Assembly (NCBI GenBank): GCA_037074705.1
Contig: JAYJMR010000027.1
Location: 1-64,000, forward strand
Source of the DNA: Zhengitettix transpicula
Taxonomy: Eukaryota; Arthropoda; Insecta; Orthoptera; Tetrigidae
Length of the DNA stretch: 64,000 bases
Direction: 5' to 3'
Shown here in pieces: positions 1-10,700 of this stretch. The translations under genes were made by a program, and so were the position numbers. Under the pieces are notes generated by a model. The model made no database searches. It saw only the letters and a program-made list of their open reading frames with translations, and was not told the DNA's origin. The first letter of the stretch is position 1. Each line of letters begins with the position of its first letter.

Positions 1-2749
1 TTCTTTTTTTCACAATTTTAGAAAATACAGAAAAATGCCTGTAACTCCTAAACCGTAAGCGATAGAGGGCTAAAAACACCGGATTCGTGTTCAGCAAGGT
101 CGCTTCCTTAAGAAAAGTCACATCATTTTTTCTTTTTTTCACAATTTTAGAAAATACAGAAAAATGCCTGTAACTCCTAAACCATAAGAGATAGAGGGCT
201 AAAAACACCGGATTCGTGTTCAGCAAGGTCGCTTCCTTAAGAAAAGTCACATCATTTTTTCTTTTTTTCACAATTTTAGAAAATACAGAAAAATGCCTGT
301 TACTCCTAAACCGTAAGAGATAGAGGGCTAAAAACACCGGATTCGTGTTCAGCAAGGTCGCTTCCTTAAGAAAAGTCACATCATTTTTTATTTTTTTCAC
401 ATATTTAGAAAATACAGAAAAATGCCTGTAACTCCTAAACCGTAAGCGATAGAGGGCTAAAAACACCGGATTCGTGTTCAGCAAGGTCGCTTCCTTAAGA
501 AAAGTCACATCATTTTTTCTTTTTTTCACAATTTTAGAAAATACAGAAAAATGCCTGTAACTCCTAAACCATAAGAGATAGAGGGCTAAAAACACCGGAT
601 TCGTGTTCAGCAAGGTCGCTTCCTTAAGAAAAGTCACATCATTTTTTCTTTTTTTCACAATTTTAGAAAATACAGAAAAATGCCTGTAACTCCTAAACCA
701 TAAGAGATAGAGGGCTAAAAACACCGGATTCGTGTTCAGCAAGGTCGCTTCCTTAAGAATAGTGACATCATTTTTTCTGTTTTTCACAATTTTAGAAAAT
801 ACAGAAAAATGCCTGTAACTCCTAAACCGTAAGAGATAGAGGGCTAAAAACACCGGATACGTGTTCAGCAAGGTCGCTTCCTTAAGAAAAGTCACATCAT
901 TTTTCTTTTTTTCACAATTTTAGAAAATACAGAAAAATGCCTGTAACTCCTAAACCGTAAGCGATAGAGGGCTAAAAACACCGGATTCGTGTTCAGCAAG
1001 GTCGCTTCCTTAAGAAAAGTCACATCATTTTTTCTTTTTTTCACAATTTTAGAAAATACAGAAAAATGCCTGTAACTCCTAAACCATAAGAGATAGAGGG
1101 CTAAAAACACCGGATTCGTGTTCAGCAAGGTCGCTTCCTTAAGAAAAGTCACATCATTTTTTCTTTTTTTCACAATTTTAGAAAATACAGAAAAATGCCT
1201 GTAACTCCTAAACCGTAAGAGATAGAGGGCTAAAAACACCGGATTCGTGTTCAGCAAGGTCGCTTCCTTAAGAAAAGTCACATCATTTTTTCTTTTTTTC
1301 ACAATTTTAGAAAATACAGAAAAATGCCTGTAACTCCTAAACCGTAAGCGATAGAGGGCTAAAAACACCGGATTCGTGTTCAGCAAGGTCGCTTCCTTAA
1401 GAAAAGTCACATCATTTTTTCTTTTTTTCACAATTTTAGAAAATACAGAAAAATGCCTGTAACTCCTAAACCGTAAGCGATAGAGGGCTAAAAACACCGG
1501 ATTCGTGTTCAGCAAGGTCGCTTCCTTAAGAAAAGTCACATCATTTTTTCTTTTTTTCACAATTTTAGAAAATACAGAAAAATGCCTGTAACTCCTAAAC
1601 CGTAAGAGATAGAGGGCTAAAAACACCGGATTCGTGTTCAGCAAGGTCGCTTCCTTAAGAAAAGTCACATCATTTTTTCTTTTTTTCACAATTTTAGAAA
1701 ATACAGAAAAATGCCTGTAACTCCTAAACCGTAAGAGATAGAGGGCTAAAAACACCGGATTCGTGTTCAGCAAGGTCGCTTCCTTAAGAAAAGTCACATC
1801 ATTTTTTATTTTTTTCACAATTTTAGAAAATACAGAAAAATGCCTGTAACTCCTAAACCGTAAGAGATAGAGGGCTAAAAACACCGGATTCGTGTTCAGC
1901 AAGGTCGCTTCCTTAAGAAAAGTCACATCATTTTTTCTTTTTTTCACAATTTTAGAAAATACAGAAAAATGCCTGTAACTCCTAAACCATAAGTGATAGA
2001 GGGCTAAAAACACCGGATTCGTGTTCAGCAAGGTCGCTTCCTTAAGAAAAGTCACATCATTTTTTCTTTTTTTCACAATTTTAGAAAATACAGAAAAATG
2101 CCTGTAACTCCTAAACCATAAGAGATAGAGGGCTAAAAACACCGGATTCGTGTTCAGCAAGGTCGCTTCCTTAAGAAAAGTCACATCATTTTTTCTTTTT
2201 TTCACAATTTTAGAAAATACAGAAAAATGCCTGTAACTCCTAAACCGTAAGAGATAGAGGGCTAAAAACACCGGATTCGTGTTCAGCAAGGTCGCTTCCT
2301 TAAAAAAGTCACATCATTTTTTTCTTTTTTTCACAATTTTAGAAAATACAGAAAAATGCCTGTAACTCCTAAACCGTAAGAGATAGAGGGCTAAAAACAC
2401 CGGATTCGTGTTCAGCAAGGTCGCTTCCTTAAGAAAAGTCACATCATTTTTTCTTTTTTTCACAATTTTAGAAAATACAGAAAAATGCCTGTAACTCCTA
2501 AACCGTAAGAGATAGAGGGCTAAAAACACCGGATTCGTGTTCAGCAAGGTCGCTTCCTTAAGAATAGTGACATCATTTTTTCTGTTTTTCACAATTTTAG
2601 AAAATACAGAAAAATGCCTGTAACTCCTAAACCGTAAGAGATAGAGGGCTAAAAACACCGGATTCGTGTTCAGCAAGGTCGCTTCCTTAAGAAAAGTCAC
2701 ATCATTTTTTCTTTTTTTCATAATTTTAGAAAATACAAAAAATGCCTGT

Positions 2750-4550
2750 AACTCCTAAACCGTAAGCGATAGAGGGCTAAAAACACCGGATTCGTGTTCA
2801 GAAAGGTCGCTTCCTTAAGAAAAGTCACATCATTTTTTCTTTTTTTCACAATTTTAGAAAATACAGAAAAATGCATGTCACTCCTAAACCGTAAGAGATA
2901 GAGGGCTAAAAACACCAGATTCGTGTTCAGCAAGGTCGCTTCCTTAAGAAAAGTCACATCATTTTTTTTTCACAATTTTAGAAAATACAGAAAACAGCCT
3001 GTAACTCCTAAACCGTAAGCGATAGAGGGCTAAAAACACCGGATTCGTGTTCAGCAAGGTCGCTTCCTTAAGAAAAGTCACACCATTTTTTCTTTTTTTC
3101 ACAATTTTAGAAAATACAGAAAAATGCCTGTAACTCCTAAACCGTAAGAGATAGAGGGCTAAAAACACCGGATTCGTGTTCAGAAAGGTCGCTTCCTTAA
3201 GAAAAGTCACATCATTTTTTCTTTTTTTCACAATTTTAGAAAATACAGAAAAATGCCTGTAACTCCTAAACCGTAAGCGATAGAGGGCTAAAAACACCGG
3301 TTTCGTGTTCAGCAAGGTCGCTTCCTTAAGAAAAGTCACATCATTTTTTCTTGTTTTCACAATTTTAGAAAATACATAAAAATGCCTGTAACTCCTAAAC
3401 CGTAAGCGACAGAGGGCTAAAAACACCGGATTCGTGTTCAGCATGGTCACTTCCTTAAGAAAAGTCACATCATTTTTTCTTTTTTTCACAATTTTAGAAA
3501 ATACAGAAAAATGCCTGTAACTCCTAAACCATAAGAGATAGAGGGCTAAAAACACCGGATTCGTGTTCAGCAAGGTCGCTTCCTTAAGAAAAGTCACATC
3601 ATTTTTTCTTTTTTTCACAATTTTAGAAAATACAGAAAAATGCCTGTTACTCCTAAACCGTAAGAGATAGAGGGCTAAAAACACCGGATTCGTGTTCAGC
3701 AAGGTCGCTTCCTTAAGAAAAGTCACATCATTTTTTCTTTTTTTCACATATTTAGAAAATACAGAAAAATGCCTGTAACTCCTAAACCGTAAGCGATAGA
3801 GGGCTAAAAACACCGGATTCGTGTTCAGCAAAATCGCTTCCTTAAGAAAAGTCACATAATTTTTTATTTTTTTCACAATTTTAGAAAATACAGAAAAATG
3901 CCTGTAACTCCTAAACCATAAGAGATAGAGGGCTAAAAACACCGGATTCGTGTTCAGCAAGGTCGCTTCCTTAAGAAAAGTCACATCATTTTTTCTTTTT
4001 TTCACAATTTTTGAAAATACAGAAAAATGCCTGTAACTCCTATACCATAAGAGATAGAAGGCTAAAAACACCGGATTCGTGTTCAGCAAGGTCGCTTCCT
4101 TAAGAATAGTGACATCATTTTTTCTGTTTTTCACAATTTTAGAAAATACAGAAAAATGCCTGTAACTCCTAAACCGTAAGAGATAGAGGGCTAAAAACAC
4201 CGGATTCGTGTTCAGCAAGGTCGCTTCCTTAAGAAAAGTCACATCATTTTTTCTTTTTTTCACAATTTTAGAAAATACAGAAAAATGCCTGTTACTCCTA
4301 AACCGTAAGAGATAGAGGGCTAAAAACACCGGATTCGTGTTCAGCAAGGTCGCTTCCTTAAGAAAAGTCACATCATTTTTTCTTTTTTTCACAATTTTAG
4401 AAAATACAGAAAAATGCCTGTAACTCCTAAACCGTAAGCGATAGAGGGCTAAAAACACCGGATTCGTGTTCAGCAAGGTCGCTTTCTTAAGAAAAGTCAC
4501 ATCATTTTTTCTTTTTTTCACAATTTTAGAAAATACAGAAAAATGCCTGT
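2750..4550. repeat. Duplicated 14-monomer block in satellite A, first copy
   Basis: The same series of marked monomers appears here and about 1,800 bp downstream. Markers are TTCAGAAAGGTCGC at about 2798, a CACCAGATTC monomer near 2915, AAAACAGCCTG near 2992, CTTGTTTTCAC near 3351 coupled with ACATAAAAATG, and CAGCATGGTCAC near 3441. The spacing of 1,800-1,801 bp is close to 14 x 129 (1,806). Edges are approximate because neighbouring monomers are nearly alike. Confidence 0.8.
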
Positions 4551-6000
4551 AACTCCTAAACCGTAAGCGATAGAGGGCTAAAAACACCGGATTCGTGTTC
4601 AGAAAGGTCGCTTCCTTAAGAAAAGTCACATCATTTTTTCTTTTTTTCACAATTTTAGAAAATACAGAAAAATGCATGTCACTCCTAAACCGTAAGAGAT
4701 AGAGGGCTAAAAACACCAGATTCGTGTTCAGCAAGGTCGCTTCCTTAAGAAAAGTCACATCATTTTTTTTTCACAATTTTAGAAAATACAGAAAACAGCC
4801 TGTAACTCCTAAACCGTAAGCGATAGAGGGCTAAAAACACCGGATTCGTGTTCAGAAAGGTCGCTTCCTTAAGAAAAGTCACACCATTTTTCTTTTTTTC
4901 ACAATTTTAGAAAATACAGAAAAATGCCTGTAACTCCTAAACCGTAAGAGATAGAGGGCTAAAAACACCGGATTCGTGTTCAGAAAGGTCGCTTCGTTAA
5001 GAAAAGTCACATCATTTTTTCTTTTTTTCACAATTTTAGAAAATACAGAAAAATGCCTGTAACTCCTAAACCGTAAGCGATAGAGGGCTAAAAACACCGG
5101 TTTAGTGTTCAGCAAGGTCGCTTCCTTAAGAAAAGTCACATCATTTTTTCTTGTTTTCACAATTTTAGAAAATACATAAAAATGCCTGTAACTCCTAAAC
5201 CGTAAGCGACAGAGGGCTAAAAACACCGGATTCGTGTTCAGCATGGTCACTTCCTTAAGAAAAGTCACATCATTTTTTCTTTTTTTCACAATTTTAGAAA
5301 ATACAGAAAAATGCCTGCAACTCCTAAACCATAAGAGATAGAGGGCTAAAAACACCGGATTCGTGTTCAGCAAGGTCGCTTCCTTAAGAAAAGTCACATC
5401 ATTTTTTCTTTTTTTCACAATTTTTGAAAATACAGAAAAATGCATGTAACTCCTATACCATAAGAGATAGAAGGCTAAAAACACCGGATTCGTGTTCAGC
5501 AAGGTCGCTTCCTTAAGAATAGTGACATCATTTTTTCTGTTTTTCACAATTTTAGAAAATACAGAAAAATGCCTGTAACTCCTAAACCGTAAGAGATAGA
5601 GGGCTAAAAACACCGGATTCGTGTTCAGCAAGGTCGCTTCCTTAAGAAAAGTCACATCATTTTTTCTTTTTTTCACAATTTTAGAAAATACAGAAAAATG
5701 CCTGTTACTCCTAAACCGTAAGAGATAGAGGGCTAAAAACACCGGATTCGTGTTCAGCAAGGTCGCTTCCTTAAGAAAAGTCACATCATTTTTTCTTTTT
5801 TTCACAATTTTAGAAAATACAGAAAAATGCCTGTAACTCCTAAACCGTAAGCGATAGAGGGCTAAAAACACTGGATTCGTGTTCAGCAAGGTCGCTTTCT
5901 TAAGAAAAGTCACATCATTTTTTCTTTTTTTCACAATTTTAGAAAATACAGAAAAATGCCTGTAACTCCTAAACCGTAAGCGATAGAGGGCTAAAAACAC
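4551..6000. repeat. Duplicated block in satellite A, second copy with three-monomer deletion
   Basis: Second copy of the block at about 2750-4550, with the same markers in the same order (TTCAGAAAGGTCGC at about 4599, CACCAGATTC near 4715, AAAACAGCCTG near 4791, CTTGTTTTCAC near 5151, CAGCATGGTCAC near 5241). After about 5400 the spacing drops from about 1,800 to about 1,413 bp, a loss of 387 bp or exactly three monomers. The missing ones match the CACATATTTAG and AGCAAAATCGCTTCC monomers at about 3600-3980. This fits unequal exchange in register. Confidence 0.78.
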
Positions 6001-6420
6001 CGGATTCGTGTTAAGCAATGTCGCGATTCCTTAAGAAAAGTCACATCATTTTTCTTTTTTTCACAATTTTAGAAAATACAGAAAAATGCCTGTAACTCCT
6101 AAACCGTAAGAGATAGAGGGCTAAAAACACCAGATTCGTGTTCAGCAAGGTCTCTTCCTTAAGAAAAATCACATCATTTTTTTTTCACAATTTTAAAAAA
6201 TACAGAAAAATGCCTGTAACTCCTAAACCGTAAGCTATAGAGGGCTAAAAACACCGGATTCGTGTTCAGCAAGGTCGCTTTCTTAAGAAAAGTCACATCA
6301 TTTTTTCTTTTTTTCACAATTTTAGAAAATACAGAAAAATGATTGTAACTCCTAAACCATAAGAGATAAAGGGCTAAAAACACCGGATTCGTGTTCAGCA
6401 AGGTCGCTTTCTTATGAATA

Positions 6421-8803
6421 GCGGGGACACGGAGTGCGGGGACACGGAGTGCGGGAACACGGAGTGCGGGGACACTGAGTGCGGGGACACTGTGTGCGGG
6501 GACACTGTGTGCGGGGACACTGTGTGCGGGGACACGGAGTGCGGGGACACGGAGTGCGGGGACACGGAGTGCTGGGACACTGAGTGCGGGGACACTGTGT
6601 GCGGGGACACTGTGTGCGGGGACACTGTGTGCGGGGACACGGAGTGCGAGGACACGGAGTGCGGGGACTCGGAGTGCGGGGTCACGAAATGCGGGGACAC
6701 TGAGTGCGGGGACACTGTGTGCGGGGACACTGAGTGCTGGGACACTGATTGTGGGGACACTGTGTGCGGGGACACTGTGTGCGGGGACACTGTGTGCGGG
6801 GACACTGATTGCTGGGACGCTGAGTGCAGGGACACTGAGTGCGGGGACACTGTGTGCGGGGACACTGTTTGCGGGGACACTGTGTGCGGGGACACGGTGT
6901 GCGGGGACACGGAGTGCGGGGACACGAAGTGCGAGGAAAGTGTTTGCGGGGACACTGAGTGCGGTGACACGGAGTGCGGAGACACGGAGTGCGGAGACAC
7001 GGAGTGCGGGGACACTGTGTGCGGGGACACTGTGTGCGGGGACACTGAGTGCGGGGACACTGTGTGCGGGGACACTGATTGCTGGGACACTGAGTGCTGG
7101 GACACTGAGTGCGGGGACACTGTGTGCGGGGACACTGTGTGCGGGGACACTGTGTGCGGGGACACGGAGTGCGAGGACACGGAGTGCGGGGACACGGAGT
7201 GCGGGGACACTGTGTGCGGGGACACTGTGTGTGGGGACACGGAGTGCGGGGACACGGAGTGCGGGGAAAGTGAGTGCGGGGACACGGTGGCGGGGACACG
7301 GAGTGCGGAGACACGGAGTGCGGAGACACGGAGTGCGGGGACACTGTGTGCGGGGACACTGTGTGCGGGGACACTGAGTGCGGGGACACTGTGTGCGGGG
7401 ACACTGATTGCTGGGACACTGAGTGCTGGGACACTGAGTGCGGGGACACTGTGTGCGGGGACACTGTGTGCGGGGACACTGTGTGCGGGGACACGGAGTG
7501 CGAGGACACGGAGTGCGGGGACACGGAGTGCGGGGACACGGAGTGCGGGGACACTGTGTGCGAGGACACTGTGTACGGGGACACGGAGTGCGGGGACACG
7601 GAGTGCGGGGACACGGAGGGCGGGGACACGGAGTGCGGGGACACGGAGTTCGATGACACGGAGTGCGGGAACACTGTGTGCGGGGACACTGAGTGCGGGG
7701 ACACTGTGTGCGGGGACACTGTGTGCGGGGACACTGTGTGCGGGGACACGGAGTGCGGGGACACGGAGTGCGGGGACACGGAGTGCGGGGACACGGAGTG
7801 CGGCGACACAGAGTGCGGGGAAAGTGAGTGCGGGGACACGGATTGCGGGGACACGGAGTGCGGGGACACTGAGTGCGGGGACACGGAGTGCGGGGACACG
7901 GAGTGCGGGGACACGGAGTGCGGGGACACTGTGTGCGGGGACACTGTGTGCGGGGACACGGAGTGCGGGGACACGGAGTGCGGGGACACGGAGTGCGGAG
8001 ACACGGAGTGCGGGGACACGGAGTGCGGGGACACGGAGTGCGGGGAAAGTGAGTGCGGGGACACGGAGTGCGGGGACACGGAGTGCGGGGACACGGAGTG
8101 CGGAGACACGGAGTGCGGAGACACGGAGTGCGGGGACACTGTGTACGGGGACACTGTGTGCGGGGACACTGATTGCTGGGACGCTGAGTGCCGGGACACT
8201 GAGTGCGGGGACACTGTGTGCGGGGACACGGTGAGCGGGGACACGGAGTGCGGGGACACGGAGTGCGAGGAAAGTGTGTGCGGGGACACTGAGTGCGGGG
8301 ACACTGTGGTCGGGGACACTGATTGCAGGGACACTTAGTGCTGGGACACTGAGTGCGGGGACACTGTGTGCGGGGACACTGTGTGCGGGGACACGGAGTG
8401 CGGGGACACGGAGTGCGGGGACACGGAGTGCGGGGACACGGAGTGCGGGGACACGGAGTGCGGGGACACTGTGTGCGGGGACACTGTGTGCGGGGACACG
8501 GAGTGCGGGGACACGGAGTGCGGGGACACGGAGTGCGGGGACACGGAGTGCAGGGACACTGTGTGCGGGAACACTGTGTGCGGGGACACTGAGTGCTGGG
8601 ACACTGATTGCGGGGACACTGTGTGCGGGGACACTGTGTGCGGGGACACTGATTGCTGGGACACTGAGTGCTGGGACACTGAGTGCGGGGACACTGTGTG
8701 CGGGGACACTGTGTGCGGGGACGCTGTGTGCGGGGACACGGAGTGCTGGGACACGGAGTGCGGGGACACGGAGTGCGGGGACACGGAGTGCGGGGACACG
8801 GAG
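6421..8803. repeat. Minisatellite B block 1 (15-bp monomer, about 159 copies)
   Basis: Uninterrupted 15-bp repeat, basic form GGGGACACGGAGTGC. Variants after GGGGACAC are TGTGTGC, TGAGTGC, TGATTGC and TGGGTGC; other forms are GGAGACAC, CTGGGACAC, GGGAACAC and GGGGAAAGTGAGTGC. It starts directly after the last diverged A monomer and ends where GGAGTTATTCTGACTC opens the 29-bp satellite. The marker ACACTTAGTGCTGG (at 8331) introduces a stop in one frame. The translations [25 protein letters not shown] and, on the other strand, SPHSV, PRTQC and PALRV are the six readings of one 15-mer, so none is evidence of coding. Confidence 0.97.
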
Positions 8804-9512
8804 TTATTCTGACTCTCTTAAGGTACGGGGAGTTGTTCTGACTCTCTTAAGGTACGGGGAGTAATTCTGACTCTCTTAAGGTACGGGGAGTAATTCTGAC
8901 TCTCTTAAGGTACGGGGAGTAATTCTGACTCTCTTAAAGTACGGGGAGTAATTCCGACTCTCTTAAAGTACGGGGAATAATTCTGACTCTCTTAAGGTAC
9001 GGGGAGTAATTCTGACTCTCTTAAGGTACGGGGAGTAATTCTGACTCTCTTAAAGCACGGGTAGTAATTCTGACTCTCTTAAGGTACGGGGAGTAATTTT
9101 GACTCTCTTAAAGTACGGGGAGTAATTCTTACTCTTTTAACGTACGGGGAGTAATTGTGACTCTCTTAAGGTACGGGGAGTAATTCTGACTCTCTTAAGG
9201 TACGGGGAGTAATTCTGACTCTCTTAAGGTACGGGGAGTAATTCTGACTCTCTTAAAGTACGGGGAGTAATTCTGACTCTCTTAAAGTACGGGGAGTAAT
9301 TCTGACTCTCTTAAGGTACGGGGAGTAATTCTGACTCTCTTAAGGTACGGGGAGTAATTCTGACTCTCTTAAAGTACGGGGAGTAATTCTGACTCTCTTA
9401 AGGTACGGGGAGTAATTCTGACTCTCTTAAAGTACGGGGAGTAATTCTGACTCTTTTAACGTACGGGGAGTAATTCTGACTCTCTTAAGGTACGGGGAGT
9501 AATTCTGACTCT
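8804..9512. repeat. Satellite C block 1 (29-bp monomer, about 24 copies)
   Basis: Tandem 29-bp unit built of ATTCTGACTCTCTTAAG followed by GTACGGGGAGTA; TAATTCTGAC recurs at 9181 and 9210, giving the period. Monomers alternate irregularly between AAGGTACGG and AAAGTACGG, with rare forms such as AAAGCACGGGTAG and TTTTAACGTACGG. There are no unique spacers, so this is not a CRISPR array. It is identical in length to C2 and shares with it the private forms GGGGAGTTGTTCTG and CGGGGAATAATTC. Confidence 0.96.
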
Positions 9513-10700
9513 GGGGGATCGCGTGTAATTTCCCTTTATTCAGTCGGTGCACTTATGTAACATTTGATGACGCACTTGCCTATGGCTTCGTTATTGCGAC
9601 CATTGTATTTGACTTTGTGGTCAATTATTGGACAAATAGCCACATTATCTAGTCTCTGATCAATTAAAAAAGAAAAAAACAGCGGATTGAAACGAAGGAG
9701 ACCTAACGATATTATCTGATATATAGTGACGTCATGACTGTTCTACGTCCTTCACTAATAAATCAGATCATTCGGGCTCTGTAGACCTGTATTTAATTGC
9801 GCTGTTATCTAAAAATATCGGTGATTTTTTCCACCCTATCGATTTATATACTTTTAAAATACAAAAATAATTTCCTTAATAAGTCCATCAATTTTAATAC
9901 GGAATTTAATTCGAATATACGATTACTTTTATTAGACCACCACGAATTATAAAGTTATTACTTACGTTATACGCTGATTTACCAGAGAGATCCCGCACCG
10001 TTGGTAACTAGGCCTCTGAATTAATACTTAGTTGGCTTTTTATGTAAATACCAATGAACAATTTACTTAAATTCTTGAAGATAAAATTTTATGATTTTTA
10101 AGATTGACAAGAAAATAATCGTCGTGATAATATTAAATTTAAATATGAATAAAACGTTTTAGAATGATTAAAATTATTAATTTTCAGTTAATAAAGTTTT
10201 TTCATCTTCCGTTATTATTATATTCTTTATCACTTTATAATAAAATTTTTTTTTGAAAGGTAATCAAACACACCAAATTACGGGCGTCATTTACAGAAGT
10301 ATTTGTATTGTATTACATTCCGCATTCCATAATGATATAGAAAAGGCATTCCGTTGTTAATTTTGAAGAGATTCCATATTGCAACGCATTCTGCTAATAA
10401 AGAGTGATTTTCATTATTATTACGTTGCATTCTGTTATGAGCTTATGTATATATATATGTGCCGACTTGAGTCGTATTTTATATTCATTTTACGGCTAAT
10501 AAACGGGCAATTAAAATATTATTATAGGGGTGCCTGCTGACCGTGTCTTCATCGAAAGCTAGGAATGATTCAACTAAAATTCAGTTTAACTCAATGCATG
10601 TTGAAACTTGTTACAGGTATTGCTAAAATATATAAATTAAATTAGGTGACTGTGAAATTGGTTCTAAACTTGGAACGCTGTCGGGACGCTTTACTAACAC
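9513..10700. other. Module D, copy 1: 1,188-bp non-repetitive AT-rich spacer
   Basis: Unique AT-rich DNA between satellite C and minisatellite B, starting GGGGGATCGCGTGTAATTTC and ending GACGCTTTACTAACAC. I find no long open frame, no recognisable protein domain and no terminal inverted repeat. Visible landmarks: the palindrome TGACGTCA at 9727-9734; an A-rich stretch near 9666-9680; several short GCATTCYG-like words between about 10310 and 10435; TATATATATAT at 10448-10458; a short inverted repeat at 10463-10474 (arms CGACT/AGTCG); AATAAA at 10498-10503. A TATA-like run followed by AATAAA resembles the promoter/polyA layout of a retroelement LTR, but no TG...CA-bounded repeat was identified, so that is only a guess. 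Function unknown. Confidence 0.93.

Larger units (their letters stand above)
1..6420. repeat. Satellite A array 1 (129-bp monomer, about 50 copies)
   Basis: Head-to-tail array, cut by the window start. The block CACAATTTTAGAAAATACAG recurs at 11, 140 and 269, fixing the period at 129 bp. Each monomer runs through CTGTAACTCCTAAACC, a variable ATAAG/GTAAG, GATAGAGGGCTAAAAACACC, GGATTCGTGTTCAGCAAGGT, CGCTTCCTTAAGAAAAGTCA and a T-rich stretch ending in TTTTTTTCAC. Monomers differ by a few substitutions, some coupled (for example AGAATAGTGACATC with TCTGTTTTTCAC). Because 129 is 43 codons, the minus strand stays open for hundreds of codons and reads a 43-residue repeat containing LLNTNPVFLALYLLRFRSY; this is a property of the period and not evidence of a protein. 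The last monomers (from about 6000) are more diverged and run straight into minisatellite B. Confidence 0.97.

Noticed and set aside
2959..4758. 599-codon minus-strand frame in satellite A as a repeat protein
   Set aside because: The frame follows from 129 = 3 x 43. It begins and ends at monomers with small T-run indels, and in array A2 the same monomers give only short frames.
7274..8338. Cysteine- and aspartate-rich (GDTEC)n protein on the plus strand
   Set aside because: It looks like a metal-binding or keratin-like repeat but is only one of three plus-strand readings of the same 15-mer. It starts and stops at chance variants.
8804..9512. CRISPR array (29-bp direct repeats)
   Set aside because: The 29-bp units are contiguous with no spacers, no cas genes are nearby, and the surroundings are eukaryotic satellites.
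10620..10690. Minus-strand frame tail in module D as the true C-terminus of a B-encoded protein
   Set aside because: The same tail follows D1, D2, D3 and, with one residue change, D4, but only because B is open and D supplies the first stop. Nothing marks it as coding.
9513..10700. Protein-coding gene or complete transposon in module D
   Set aside because: Stops are frequent in all frames, no transposase, reverse transcriptase or capsid motif is seen, and the ends show no terminal inverted repeats or clear target-site duplication.
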